This document shows, piece after piece, positions 13,390-27,039 of a stretch of 64,000 bases of DNA; position 1 is the stretch's first letter, and every line of letters starts with the position of its first letter. The DNA is from Enoplolaimus lenunculus (taxonomy: Eukaryota > Nematoda > Enoplea > Enoplida > Thoracostomopsidae), in contig JASANG010003644.1 in NCBI GenBank assembly GCA_030248215.1, positions 1-64,000 of the forward strand, in the 5' to 3' direction. The notes under the pieces are model-generated. The model had not been told where the DNA came from. It did no database searches and worked only from the letters and a program-made list of their open reading frames with translations. The translations under genes were made by a program, and so were the position numbers.

Positions 13390-13770
13390 GGTTCGTTTAC
13401 TGGGCGTGCTCTTTTTTCTTTTTTGTTTTTTTTTTTTCTGACACAAAAGCGATTTTGTTGCTTACAGAGTCTTTTCTCCTAATCGCTATTAATTATTTAT
13501 TATTATTTTTATTTATTTTATATTTTTTCCCCCCCTTTTTTTTTGTATTCTGTTTCGTATTTTTTCTTCTTATGATTTATTTATAATTTCGATTTCATTT
13601 TTTTATTTTCTTTTTTTTTATTTATTTATTTCCAAATTATTTAATTTATTCCAATTTATTTCCGCATATTATTATTATTTTATTTTATTTTAGTTAATAT
13701 ATAATATATTAGATATAAAATTATAATAAATAACTTTTTTATTATATTATAATAAAATAGCATAACCATA
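13390..13770. repeat. T-rich and AT-rich low-complexity DNA
   Basis: Long runs of T with A, C or G interruptions on the + strand grade into TATT/ATAA repeats. Nothing coding. It follows the candidate exon at 12974-13126 and precedes a gene-free stretch. Confidence 0.85.
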
Positions 13771-14624
13771 TTTGACTGTCATACATCTACGCGGCTGTAT
13801 ATTAAATTATAGCATTAGCAAGTATTTAATAAGTAAAAATAAACCAAACTGAACATGAGCCGGACAGGCGTTATTCAATCGCAGCTCATTTTTGAACGTA
13901 ATGAACTGCGACTTATGATTTACGTAAGTAACCTGGTTGTTTCGTAGAAAGAAAAATGGAACAAACAAACCTTACATTCTGTTAGGGATGTATTCAGAAT
14001 TTCACGTCGGGAAAGAAACACTTCATAAACTTTTTCTGCAAGTGAGAAAATTTATTACGATTCAGTGTGTTATTTTAAAACCTACAGTGTCTTTCGGGTG
14101 GAAAAACATGAAACTGGTCTGACTTTTTCAACAAAATTCTGCAACAAATTTTAAGCTTAAGTTAGAACATATATTCAAGGTGAAGGATGTCGCAAAAAGA
14201 ATACCAAAACTGCATACACTCCCACGGTGAATACTGTCAACAAACAAATTGTGTGCTGAGTGTAAGGAAGTTGGACATTAAAAAACAATAAGAAGAATTT
14301 GGAATTAAATTTATTTGAATCGAGCGTGTGTGATAATGTCTCCTCGTACGTTACTTTACGTGCACTTCGCACACAAAATGTCCCCTCCGCATAGAAAATC
14401 AGTAGGTTGTCCGGTTTATGTTTTATCGAAACCCTATATTTTGCAATAGTATATAACAAAAAGTCGCGGACATCATAGAGTTTCGCGGAAACTTTATCCG
14501 GACAAGTTTGCAGTAACACTGTCTAGGACATTGAAATACTTGATAAACAATATAGTGGACAATATTTTTTATGTGTCAGAAACACTCGGGAGACCGCTTT
14601 ATTCATATTTTGGCGCGAATTCAA

Positions 14625-14985
14625 GTCTTTGGCGGGGAAATTTAAATTTTGTCGGGAAATTAACATTTTGACGGGAAAATTAAAATTTTGGCGGTAAAAT
14701 TAAAATTGTGGTAGTAAATTCAAACTTAGGTGGGAAAACTCAAATTTTGGCAACAAATTGCTACTTTGGCAGGAAAACTATAATCTTAGAACGGAAATTC
14801 AAATTTTGACGAGAAAATTCAAATTTTGGCGAGAAATTCAAATTTTGGCGGGAAATTGAAATTTGGCGGGAAAATTTATTAGTTTGGCGGAAAATCAATT
14901 TTTGGCGGGATCATTTAAATTTGGGCCACTTAAATTTTAGCGTGAAATTGCAATTTTGGCGGGAAAATGAAATTTTTCAGGTAAT
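14625..14985. repeat. ~20-bp minisatellite (AAATTTTGGCGGGAAAATT)
   Basis: About 17 degenerate copies of a unit near AATTTTGGCGGGAAAATTCA, with lengths drifting between 17 and 22 bp. It is non-coding and lies between the ShKT and LCMT2 genes. Confidence 0.85.
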
Positions 14986-15415
14986 ATATACTGCCGAATT
15001 ACTTTGCTATTTTTCGGGCATGTCCTAAGAATAACATGCAAAAACTAAATAACGCGGTAAATTAATAATCTTATTTAGCGTTTTCATGTGACAACTTTTA
15101 GACTGTAACGATAAAGTCCGACAGTTCGCGCAACTCTATATTTAATATAACAATAATGCGCAAATTGCATACAAAACGTCCGGCAATGCAATGAACTGTA
15201 TATGTGGAATTTTTTATTTAAGGCCAAAATGTCCACAAACAGTTTCGCAATAACAGCATAGCTACCCTTTTTATAACAGTATAGAGGGCGATGGATGTGC
15301 GGAGTGCACGTACGGCAACATGTGAGTAGCATAAGTAAGACGACTCTTCAAGCCCGTAATAGGCTGAATATGGTCTTAGAGGGTACGATAAAACCATTTC
15401 AGCCCGCAAGTTCTT

Positions 15416-18400
15416 TTACTTAAACGACAATTCAATAATAGTAATAGGATTATTAAAATACGTTCCAAATGAGAAACAGTTTCCTCCGCCGCCAACAACA
15501 CATATAATGGCAACCTTCTCTTTGGCGTCGTGATGCAAAACGAAGGACCAGCAATTGATCAACATTAAATTATTCGCGCACTATAAACAAACATGAATTC
15601 CGCAAGATAAAAATTACCCGAAGCTGTTACGAGATTTCATTACCCACAAGAGATTGCCCCTAAATATTACGGAAATTATGATAATTCGCGTCCAATAAAT
15701 GCATGTGTACATGTCGAAGCGCAAGTCACAATTCAGCCCAATTCTGAAATGCACTAGTCCAAAGCGGAATTACGAATTGGGCTAGCACAAGGCGGAATTA
15801 TGTGTGATAAAGCTGCGCGTTTTCTGGATGGCTAATACTTGATAGTCGTAATGCAGCTTGATTCCACTTTGCTTAACAAAAAACTGATAGCCGAAAAGGT
15901 AGCGATTACTTTGTCAATCATAAAACAGCATTTGCATCTGCTAATCATATTTCAACATGGCATTAAGGTAGTAACCAATCAAAAGGCATGCACTTGTAGC
16001 AGAGAAAGAATTACAATGTGGGCTAGCCCAAGTCGTAATTTTGCCCTGCACTAGACCGATTCGAAATTAGGCTAAATTACGGGTTGGGCTACGACATATA
16101 CACATATCGCATTCAATATACAGTATACACAAAGCACAGTGTGAACGCATCTTCTCTACTCGGTTGCACGCCAGTTTACAAACCGGTCCCACGGTCTTAC
16201 TGGATTTTTGGAAGCACTCTAGTTTCGCGTGCAACTTAAACGGAAACACTACTGTATATAAAATCTTACAAAAATATGACCCACTTATTGTTCAATTTAG
16301 ACATCCTGATAAAGTCGTCAACCGCAAGTTTCCAACCGCGTCAATGATATTGGTAAGTTATGATTATTTTAAGAAGCTTAACGACAAACGAAAAAAGAAA
16401 AAAGTAAACTCGGCAAAAATATACAACATAAAATTAAAATTTACGTAACGTTCACTATAAACGGAAGTGTTCGAGAACTCAATTGCCGTAAAATTGTATG
16501 GAATTTTGTTGGATTTTCACGATTCAAATTAATACAAAGTAACGATTTTAAGTAAACTGCGCAAACAACTTACACCATTGTTTTCACAATAGTAGTAGCG
16601 AGCTCCATTAAGTAAATTAATAATTTCAATTACTCCCGAAACTAATTCATGAACATTGCCGTTGGTAACGCGAACAACGCCTCCAATCAGAAATAGCTTG
16701 TTGTCGTGGATTTCAGCACTGTGACCATATCTAAACTGTTAATGATTACATGAGATCAACCGGGCCTGGCTGGAGCTATACGTCTAAAGCTATTAATTAC
16801 GGTTTGGAAATTGTGTTGTGGACGCTTAAGAGATATATCTGAAGCAAGACCACCATCGTCCACAACTATTGAGAATGTGTATAATTAAGATCAGATCGCT
16901 CACCTAAGGCTAGCGCACAGATATAATTAAATTATTCTGTAAACAAAACACTTACGTTAAAAATTTAATTGCAACCAAAAATTACTATTAAACTCAGTAC
17001 AATATTAACAGTACATTCACTGACCTGGGAGCTATATGCAGCTCATTTGAAACAGACCACGAATTATTGTTCACATTGTATTCCAACACTTCTTCGTTCA
17101 TAATACTGTGCTCAACGTCCTTTAGACCGCCAACTAACAAAATTTTATTATCATCTGCTTGTTTTTCTTCAGCGTTCCATAAAGCTAACGCATGGGAATG
17201 AACAGAAACAGGCATTTCGCCGGTCTATAATGAAAAACATACAAAATATTAAAACAACAACAACAATTGCACTGTTCCCTCGAAGCTTGCTACGTTGGCA
17301 GTTTTGCAATTACGCAACTTTAGTTTTCTAGGCGACCCACGGACAGATCATATTAAATTAGTTCAGCAATGTCTTTAAAACCCGAAACCGAGACTGAGCT
17401 CGAAACCTGACCACGGAGACCGCCCATGAAAAGTCTCGGTCTCGGTCCGTGCTTGCTCTTGCTCATAATCGAAAAATCAAAACTTTGAAAATTAATTATT
17501 CCTAATAGCTTTTTCATTGTTTTTGGTGCGTTTTTCATAGTTTTGTGTGTTTTTAGAGAAATTCTTCTCATAGCGATACATTTGCTGAATCCTCGACTTC
17601 TGGTTTCGGTTCCAAACCACCGAGACTCAAAAAACCGAGACCGAGTCCGAGACTGAGACCGAGACTCACATCCCTGCTGGTTTGTGTTCATATATATCTG
17701 ACTACCAGAGCGCGACTGGATACCAAAAAATGACGGAGCCGGAGTCGGGTATCCGGTCGCACCGTGCTCACTATATATACCTTATTAAATGATTTACCTT
17801 TATCACAGTATTCAAGGATGCGTTCAGTAAATAACCATCGTTGCCAACATTACACGACGACAGAATTCCTCCACATATCAGAACAGAATCTAAAATTAAA
17901 ACACAAAGCTCTCAAAATAAAATAAGTTTTCACAAAACATATCGAGACAGCAACAAAAATCAAAAATTAAAATGCAAAACATCAAAAATATGTAAGTTTT
18001 CAAAAACCTATCGAAACTGTAAAATGTTACTACTGCTGCATGCAACCAGTTTACTCACAATTTTTTTGATTTATACAAACCTTGCAGACTAATAGCTTCT
18101 AAATTAATAATGAAACCGTTTTAGAATCATAGTTTACAAATAAATTAATAATAATTCATTTTAATGTAAGAACGACATATAATTACGTACCAGACGCGAT
18201 AGCAACAGCAGCATGCCTCCATCGTCCAGGCAATTCACTAATATCTTCTGATAGATCAAATACGAATTTTCCAATGGTCAATTCAACGGACTCGCTGACA
18301 TGAGTTGAATCTCTGAAAATTGGCTCAACTAAAATTGATGCAAATTGATTGCTTGGCTTCAATGGAGACTTTCGACCACCGAATTGAACAAGACGCTGTT

Positions 18401-21400
18401 GATTGCTCAAGTATGATACTGTTGAATAGCAAAACGACACATCCGGCACTTCCTAAATTGCACCACTGTAAACAGATCACAAAGTGTAACTTGTAAATAT
18501 AGCAACTTCTACCAACCAGGTCTACTATAGTCAGGAACAAAATGTTGAAACAAATCTGAGGAGATTGTGCAAGAGGTAACGACGTTTGGGGTAAAGATTG
18601 TCCAAGAGTTCTAATTTGGGTTGGAGCTTACAGACGAAGCCAACTTGACGAAGGGGGATCGTCAACAATATCCAAATGAATACTGATCGAAAAGCAAGAA
18701 TTTTTTATACAAGTTTTCATTCTCCAATGTGTCCATTTGATCCTATGAAAAGAATTGTTTGTAACATACCTTACAAGGTTCACAATCATCAGCTTCATGC
18801 CGCCATTTTACAGGAACCAACTGTATGTTTTCGAGATCATCAATATTAATGGTCAGTATCCAACAATTATTGGTTATTCCATGACCCATATCAGGGCGTT
18901 TTCCAAACCCATTGCTTATAAACGCATGAACTCGACCCTTCGAATCTTTTCGAACTACAGAGCCTGATAGTCCAAATCGGGCAAAATCACAACCATTCTC
19001 TGGCACGGTTTTCTCAATCTGCTTAACTAGGTTTAACGCATGACTATCATTTGTAGATGATACCAACCAGGAATTGGCTTTTGCTAAAACAAAATTGTAC
19101 AATAAATATGCATAACGGCAAGGACTTGACTTATTTAGTTCTTTTCATAAGTAACAGTTTTGCGTAACGTTTCTTTAGCAGAGTTAAAGTCGGGACTTTC
19201 CCCACGACTTTTAGTAAGAACCTCAATGTTGTGCTCGGCACCTACACACTTTCGACGATACAAGCTTAAGCCCAAGCGTAATCCTAAGCCTGTAGTCGCC
19301 GTCAAAATGTATTTTTCAGCACTTGATCGATTTAATGACAGCTTTTCAACTCTGATACCTAATAATTTTTATCAGCGTATGGAATACTGAAAATTTTATT
19401 TACTTGTGGCATTGATAAAAAGCAGTAAGACACCAAATACATGGTTAAAATAGATAGTAGTGGTGAAACAGAATAGACCTCAGTGTTCTTAAACTAGAAA
19501 CAAAATGAAAAATACGTCTTGAAAATACCCAAAACTAATTTTTCAAAAGGTGCAAAGTGGATCGTTCAACTTTTCACACAAAAACAAACTAAACCTCAGA
19601 AACATATACAACAAATCGGTGGTTCAAAGGTTAAAAGAAGATCTTAACACACTTACATTCGTCCAAGTTTGAACGCTGTGCTTCTTTGAGAATATCTAAC
19701 ACTGATTCCTGCTCACAGCTGATCGCTGCGCAACACAAAACATAATGAGAACACTTCAAATGAAACGTCTCAAATTCATCAAACGGTTCCAGTTGAGCAA
19801 TGCGAGTGCGTTCTGCCGCAGGCAGTAAATGATAATACGTCGTATTCATGTCAACAACTATCACATCCGTAAATTTCTGGAAATTTTCAAAGTTTTGTTA
19901 AAAATATCGGGAGCGCATGTATTCCCCTATTCTGTGTTTCAAACCCGTTGCTTGTAAAGGAATGTAACAGCGCGACTGGTTGGCCACGGTGTAACCGGAT
20001 ATCCGTTTCCGTGTCCGGAAAAATCCATGTCCGTTGCCGTTATAGAAATACCAGAAATTCTGTCATTTTTATGCTAAAAGTTAGGTAGATCACGTATAAA
20101 TCTCGCAATTTATTTAAATAAATCATAATCAAACAATGCGCAAACGCCCAATACACACGAAATGTATACCAAATGTTTTCACTGTTAGGTCTGCGAGAGG
20201 TTGTAAAGGAAATGCATACCTCTCGCTGAAATTACTTGTCCAATAATAAAAATACACCACTGTAATCGGCTTTTAGATCAAACTACTCGATGTTTGCATT
20301 ACAAAAGTTTTCACTCGCTGCAATCCTACCCGAATAAAGCCCTGACATTTGTCGTCAAAAATCTATTTGAACGCAAGATAAACCAACACAATTTTAAGCA
20401 TTGTAACGTACAACAGAGCACAGTTACCAATTGAAGCATTCTTGTTTCCAAGCACGATATAGACGGATACGCATTAACGCTACGTAGCGGAGAATTAATA
20501 TTGGTGAAGTGCGATTGCATAAATCGTCCGAAACAGTCATTAGGTTTAATTTGCTCGTAAGATAGCGTGATCGCGTTACTAAAATTGATTGCTATCCATT
20601 TCAAAATAGTATTCGAATCGGACGGCTCTGAAAATTAATATAACAGCACAATTTCAGCTAGTTTGTTTTTTATATATCATTAGACAAACTTTAAATTTTA
20701 AAATCACTGATCAGTAATTTAAATATTAAAATTACAACCAGTCATTCGTTAACGCTCGCAAGCCGAAATCAGCAATCTCCGTAATCAAGTTTAATAGTCC
20801 CTCGGAATCGCAAATCCGAAAAACATCAAAGCATATGACCCAAAAAATTTTACCTTAGCTTTTATCTACACTATATATACGTATACTAAAGAAATTTCCA
20901 CAAGTATAATAGGTCATCGACGATAAATTTTCCTAGTTAGCACCGCAATCGACATTGGGAACGGTTAATAAGCAAGTTTTCTACGTTATCGTAGAGTCCG
21001 CAAGTGACGATTCTAGAATTTGTCATTATCTTGGTTTAAACAAGAGCGAATAACGCTTTTTACAAGAGTATGCAACTGAGTAGATTCCGTGTACGAGCAA
21101 ATGTACCCATCGCGCGTTGCATTTTGGGTCTACGCCCTCATTTATGTGATGTATTTTAAAATCGATATTCAGTTCTCATTTTAAAGACTGCTCCAGGAAA
21201 AAAATGGTTCCTATATATTTGTGACCTTTTGGCGTATCTGTTTCTAACGACATCTTCCCTCATAAATGGGGTGGGTTATACAAAAACGTTACGCGCGGTA
21301 GTACTTTTTGTATCACGCAAATTGTGGTAAGTTGCATGCTGTTATCTCAGTGTGATCACCCATCCCTAACTAAACCTAACAACCTTAATTCTATTTGCAA

Positions 21401-24400
21401 TATTATTACAAAAACTAACCTAAATAATTGAAAATGCATTCAGCAAGAAAAAACGAAGGAATCGTTACGTCGATTCCGATTTGATTCGTCAGGCAACTTC
21501 GTAACGAATCAAAATTTCTTAAATCTTCCGCAAACAGCCAGTAATCTTCATTTGAGGAGCAGAAACCTGCGAAATATCCCTATAGATCGTATAATTCTTT
21601 AAATACTGCACAAATTTTCAATGCACCGAAATATTTCTGGAAACAAATAAAGCCTAAGATCTTGCACAATAGGTTTGAAAACTAATTGGACTAGAAAGTG
21701 ATTAGGTACATGGCAGCAGCTTCAAAATTAATTCTTAAAGCAAAATAATATATATAATTGTAGTGAAAACTTTAAGTATTTCATTGGTCCCGTACTTTAC
21801 GGATTGGTCTACTACTTGTTGCAAAACTATAAGAACCTGTTACTACCACTTTCTTCCACCAACAACTAGTGGCTTGGCGGCGGAGGGCCAAAAGGTCCAA
21901 GGCCCCATCGCCGTGTTGTAGTGGGAAGTGCAATGAGATTAAAAATGGCCCTAAAACCACGTGCCGTATTATATTGCTTTGCATTGTCGTTAATTGAAAT
22001 ATGTGATTGGTGTGCGAAAATGAGTGCAACTTTTCGCCCGTCGAGTTAGCTTCACCTTACCATTCTTACCCTACAAATCTATAGACACCATGTCACTGCC
22101 AAGAGATAGTACTCGTTGTTCAATAATTGCTCATAATATAAAATTGTGTAAACTTTTGCTCACACTAGAAAAGTATAAAAACCACACACAAAACCCACTT
22201 TGCTTCGAACGTTCAATTAATTTTATCAGATCATTGTCTTTTATACATTTCGCCTTTTGAGCAACGACGGCAGGCAAATCAATCTGAAACAGCAGTGAAC
22301 GCGATGAAATAAGATAAAAGAAAAAGCAGTGATAAAATTTAATTTTTCATCTACGGATCATAATTTTGGAATTTTTTTCCGTGGAACTTGTGATTATTAT
22401 AAACCGGCAACAGTTATAAAACCAGCGTAGCCAGGATGTGGCGATACGTTCCCTGTTGTAATTTATGTAAACGGTTTTAGGAAGTTATTTCTTAAGTTAC
22501 TAAGACAAAAAAACCACCTTCGAAATTGTTATAGGATGTAATCACACTTTTCCAAAACGCAGCTACGCCCAAGACGAATCGTTCAAACTATAGCATTGGT
22601 GGCATCTGAGATTAAATGTAAAACTATGTCGCGAATATTAAAAATGACTTGAGTTGCATAGATGACGTTACTACAGCATCCCTAAATGTCTGGCTTAAAT
22701 CAGGCTTAACACAAAAATGGATTAAAAACATACATTATACAATAATCTCGATCTCATAAACTGGCACATCTAGAAAATTATGATGACGACGCATGCAATA
22801 TTGTAAAAAAACTCACTACTAAAGTAAGCGGGAAGCCAAATACAATATTCACAGTACAAAAATAAAAATTTGCACGGTAGTGCAGGGACGGTTATGTTTA
22901 ATGACAAAAAAATTGTGATAAGGGTGCACGACCTTACGCCTTCAACCCCTTTGGAGCCGGCCCAGATTTGATGTCTATTCAATAATAATCATCTGGTTTT
23001 TAACAAACGCCGAAAACATTCACCTCTATAAAAACTACGCTGTCCAGAAGTCCTGCTTGACGCAACCGGAAATACAAACTATCATATCCGGCTCCGAAAC
23101 TGACAATCTGTAACACATTAGAAGCACGTATGCTATAAGCGAAACGACCCACGTAAACTTCAACGGCAAGCCTACAAAGCATAAGCCTAATTAATCCTAA
23201 GCCTAAACCAAAGCTTTACATTCTCCAAAATCTCTAAATTCTGCATTTCTCTTGTGTCCTAATTTTCAAACAACTGTACTTGACAAGGGTCCACAAAACA
23301 AACGTTTTGCATCATAATATTTAAATAAATGAAATTGGTGATGGACACTGAATAAAAAAATTGTCCGGATATACGGCATATTTCACATGATAAGCTGAAG
23401 AATGTTTCAAACCTTTTATTTTAACGAGAACAGTGAACTGGTTGGGCATTAAAAGACTCTTTTTAAAGAAAAGACAACCTTTTTCTGAACTGTGTAACAC
23501 AACACCTATCGTAATCAAGAAGTAGCAGGTCAATCCAACTGCCATATTTAACAACTTTGAATTTAAACATACAAAAACAAACACAACGTAAGGAATAAAA
23601 CTTAGATATGAATTTCAAACGTCGTAATGCCTAAGCTTTTATTTTAAATGTGGAAAGCCTACAGTTTCACTAAAAAATTTTGCTGCAATTGCAATTTGCA
23701 TAGAACCTTAAAACGTACGCATTTCCAATCGGTTGTTCTAACCGGTAAACATTAATTAGTAAGCTATGCAGTCGTGTTTCAGACAAAGATATACCTGAAA
23801 AATATTGTAGAACATACTTGGACGCGTTTGCCACGATGTTTGCGCAGCCACACTTTTACTAGGTAATCAATGGTCCACACGCGGATGAAATATCCTCTGA
23901 AACGTCATTTTTATACAGGATATACAAGCTTATAATTCAAGGCAGCCGCAAAACAATAACAAGCGCATTTTGAATTTAATTCGTATCCTCGATACAGAGT
24001 TGAAGCTCGAATTTTATTGGCCACTTGTCGGGTGGAAACTAGAAAAAATACCTTCATATGTGGTAAACCGTTTGTTCGTTTGCAATTGTTTAGAACACCC
24101 AAAAAAACTACTGCGGAAGAAAATAGATGTTGCAGCAAATTATCACCGTTAACTGTTTTATCATTATATATGTTTATCTGGGTATCACGACATTTCGTCG
24201 CCTTACAACTCGCTGATCGACAACTTGTAAAACGAAATTTCGTCGACTCGACAATCTGTTGTCCATCATTAGGCTTTACGACTAGGCTTAGGATTAGGCT
24301 TAGGCATAGTTTTAAAACACTATCGTGCGATAGACTGTTGTCGGTTAATTAACCTGTTAATAATTGGTGACCGCCTCGATTGCTTGGCTGAAAGTTTCGC

Positions 24401-24493
24401 AATAAATTGGTCCTCAAAATAACCCAACGTCACCATTGATGCTTTGCTAACTGTACTGCTATCGTTCGTTGCAGCCACTGCGACGCACGACAT
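15416..24493 (-). CDS. LCMT2: tRNA wybutosine-synthesizing protein 4 / leucine carboxyl methyltransferase 2
   Basis: Minus-strand exons: 24493-24354, 23896-23818, 23107-23024, 22283-22199, 20853-~20736, 20627-20428, 19876-19657, 19083-18770, 18452-18191, 17889-17798, 17224-17025, 16730-16574 and 15580-15416 (TAA). LCMT2/TYW4 methylates and methoxycarbonylates the wybutosine precursor at position 37 of tRNA-Phe, using SAM. Family landmarks in order: RRSPIINR then GYFIRV (exons 1-2); the SAM-binding loop VSFGAGYDSLYFRL (exon 3); FIE-IDLP (exons 3-4); YEQIKPNDCFGRFM and NSPLRSV (exon 6); VVDMNTTYYH, LPAAERTRI, LEPFDEFETFHLKCSHY (exon 7); then kelch blades with LVQFGGR, LICGG, LLVGGL, LFLIGG and the conserved GGGGNCFSFGTYFN near the C-terminus. 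The length of about 705 aa fits the human 686. Phases agree everywhere except exon 5 to exon 6, where the family's (S/A)E-x-VL-x-Y motif appears as AEIVLLY at 20660-20640 directly before an in-frame TAA. Two introns contain hAT relics. A TTTATT on the + strand at 15213 could be the poly(A) signal. Confidence 0.92.
17364..17676. mobile_element. hAT MITE, family B relic in an LCMT2 intron
   Basis: GAAACCGAGACTGAGCTCG near the left end and CCGAGACTGAGACCGAGAC then CACATCCCTG at the right end identify the family. The left terminus is decayed and no convincing target duplication remains. It lies in the intron between the LCMT2 exons ending 17798 and starting 17224. Confidence 0.6.
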
Positions 24494-26060
24494 AATGCAA
24501 CAAATCTGATATTACGGCATATGAAAAATCTGAATTACAGGCGCAAAATAACATCAAAACTGTAAGCTATACCGCAAACTAGGTATAATACTTCAAGCGT
24601 AAATTGAAGTTTAGTGTTTGTCCCTTGCGCCCAACCTATCCCCGCTTTTTACGCTCAGTGTAGTTATCCAAGGCCTGCCGAGAATAAAGCATTTCGTGTT
24701 TTCAGTGTCATAATGCTATTTGAGCAGTCACTGAAACTTTCGGTCGGAGATATAATGTGGGAAATAGACTTGTCTAAAATATTTAGTGTGTATGCAACTG
24801 GACGCTTGCCTCTGGCTACGGCAAGAAGCAGGCATCCAGTTCCGACAGTGCTTTCACCATAGGTTTCGGCAGTTTCGGTGTAGTTTTAATTGTCGAAATT
24901 TTCAAAAAGAATGAAAACAAATTTGACGCTTTACGAATTGCTCACATCATTTGGACGGTCCAATTATAAATTCCGGCTTAAGGCCCAGGTTACATCTGCT
25001 AAAATGAAAATATTTTGTGCATACCAAGGTACAGCGGGAAACAGAACCGAGGCAGCCACCCACATGCCCACCATTTGGTGCTCCATCCCCTAAGGCCCTC
25101 GCCCTGAGCCAACTTCAGCAAAAACTGCCGTAGTTTCGAAATGAGACTGGATTCTCGCTCGCTTGGCTCGAGAAGTTTTCGCTCTATTTGATCTGCGTCC
25201 TGAAAATTTCAATTCCTTCAAAGACTCGACACGCGTTAGGATAACCTCCAGATAGCAAAATGTTAAAAAATCTCCCGAAATGAAGTGGCCACGAGCGGTG
25301 ATAAGAATCATCTTGGAGCGTGCCGCGCACCTTCCCCCTTTTAATCGGGCATATTGTATCAATCTTTACCTGACATATGCGCACTTTAGGTAAACTGAAC
25401 ACAAAATGTCCAAAAAATTTGCGCACTTCGCATGAAGTTTAGCTCATTTCAAGAATGGTTCAATGCACGGAAAAACTGTTGTACTCCGAGAATACCTTAC
25501 AAACGGGCCACAAATTCCAGATTCTCTAGGGGCCTAGTATATCTTACGCGCTGTCGCATGAAAAATTTCAACGAAAATTGACTCCCCCAGTCATTTTTTA
25601 CCGATAAAAATTCACTCCTTCAGTCGAGTTTACTGGTAAACAGTGACTCCCCTAGTGACTCTCCCTGAGTGAGTTTTTACGTCAAATTCTAACTGGGGAA
25701 TAACTTTTAGACAAATAAGATTCGACAAATTGATATCTATCTTTAAGCGGATATTTTGGTTTTATTGTAAATTTATGCCAAGAAGCGCAAAATTAGACGA
25801 CGTACCTAGTTGACACCACTGATTATTTTGGCAAACAAAAATCACCGTTGGAAGCATCAACTTTAAATTCAAAATTAAAATACTGACGTTCAGGTAAAAT
25901 CTACCTCTCGGCCACTCAACAGTAAATTAAAACAATATTTATGCATACCTCGGATGAAATTTGAAAGCTCAAAAGCAAACACTGCTGAGCGAAATATACA
26001 TATCAAGGCCCATGTAAACCTCGCTGCTGTCCCAAAATCCCACCATAAGAATTTGATGTG
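24494..26060. other. Region upstream of LCMT2
   Basis: No exon recognised. It presumably contains the LCMT2 promoter. No TATA box or other site can be placed with confidence. 25580-25690 has short inverted GACTCCCC/AGTGAGTTTT phrases, possibly a relic of a small element. Confidence 0.5.
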
Positions 26061-26064
26061 TGGT

Positions 26065-27035
26065 CAAAAGTGGGATTTTGGGATTTCGGGATATGGTCGA
26101 AGGTTGGATTTCGGGATTTTGCGATTTCGGGATATGGTCGAAGTGTGGATTTCGGGATTTTGAGATTTTGGGATATGGTCGAAGGTGGGATTTTGGGATT
26201 TCGGGTTATGGTCGAAGGTGGGATTTTGGGATTTTGGCATTTCGGATATGGTCGAAGGTGGGATTTTGGGATTTTGGAATTTCGAGATATGGTCGAAGGT
26301 AGGATTTTGAAATTTTGGGATTTTGGGATATGGTCGAAGGTGGGATTTTGGGATTTTGGAATTTCGGGATAAGGTCGATGGTGAGATTTTGGGATTTCGG
26401 GATATGGTCGAAGGTATGATTTCGGGATTTTGCGATTGTGGGATATGGTCGAAGGGGGGATTTCGGGATTTTGGGATATGGTCGAAGGGGGGGTTTTGAG
26501 ATTTCGGGATATGGTCGAAGGCAAGATTTTGGGATTTCGGGTTATGGTCGAAGGTGGGATTTTGGGATTTCGGGATATGGTCGAAGGTGGGATTTTGGGA
26601 TATGGACGAAGGTGGGATTTTGGGATTTCTGGATATGGTCGAAGGTGGGATTTTGGGATTTCGAGATATTGTCGAAGGTGGGATTTTGGGATTTCGGGAA
26701 ATGGTCGAAAGTGGGATTTTGGGATTTTGGGATATGGTCGAAGGTGGGATTTTGGGATTTGGCATAAGGTCGATGGTGGGATTTTGGGATTTCGGGATAT
26801 GGTCGAAGGTGGGATTTTGGTATATGGTCGAAGGTGGGACTTTGGGATTTCGGGATAAGGTCGAGGGTGGGATTTTGGGATTTCGGGGTATGGTCGAAGG
26901 TGGGATTTCATTGATGATGAGATTTTGGGATTTCGGATGAGATTTCGGGATATGGACGACGGTGGGATTTTGGGATTTTGTAATTTAGTGATATGGTGGA
27001 AGGTTGGATTTTGGGATTTCGGGATATAGTAGAAG
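26065..27035. repeat. 33-bp minisatellite, about 1 kb
   Basis: About 28-30 copies of a unit containing GGGATATGGTCGAAGGTG followed by GGATTTTGGGATTTC, mostly 33 bp with some longer variants that carry an extra GGATTTTG. Because 33 is a multiple of three and the unit lacks stops in several frames, long frames appear on both strands (a 302-codon minus frame repeats PSTISRNPKIP). They have no start context, no flanking exons and no conservation pattern, and I treat them as by-products. Confidence 0.9.
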
Positions 27036-27039
27036 GTGA

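Larger units (their letters stand above)
13130..15410. other. Gene-free DNA between the ShKT and LCMT2 genes
   Basis: It holds the low-complexity block (13390-13770), the 20-bp minisatellite (14625-14985) and the LCMT2 3' UTR side, with a candidate AATAAA on the minus strand at 15218-15213. A 114-codon minus frame at 14519-14175 lacks splice context and family resemblance, and I do not call it. Confidence 0.6.

Noticed and set aside
14175-14519. 114-codon minus-strand frame with a hydrophobic end
   Set aside because: Isolated, composition typical of AT-rich noise, no splice context; one such frame is expected by chance in a window this size.
16164-16448. 94-codon + strand frame inside the last LCMT2 intron
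   Set aside because: No family resemblance, lysine/asparagine-rich AT background, no splice or promoter support.
22075-22129. Extra LCMT2 exon reading TIIEQRVLSLGSDMVSIDL after a 69-bp intron
   Set aside because: Tempting resemblance to a VDL motif, but its phase does not join exon 5, whereas splicing 22199 directly to 20853 keeps phase and places the motif in exon 5 (VICFDVFR).
23108-23182. N-terminal extension VEVYVGRFAYSIRASNV in front of the LCMT2 SAM loop
   Set aside because: A strong acceptor (GTGTTACAG) lies directly before IVSFGAGYD and joins exon 2 (KRVQ) in phase 0, so the extension is intronic.
26003-26911. 302-codon minus-strand frame and several + frames over the minisatellite
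   Set aside because: They arise from a 33-bp tandem unit without stops; no start context, exon structure or non-repetitive domain.
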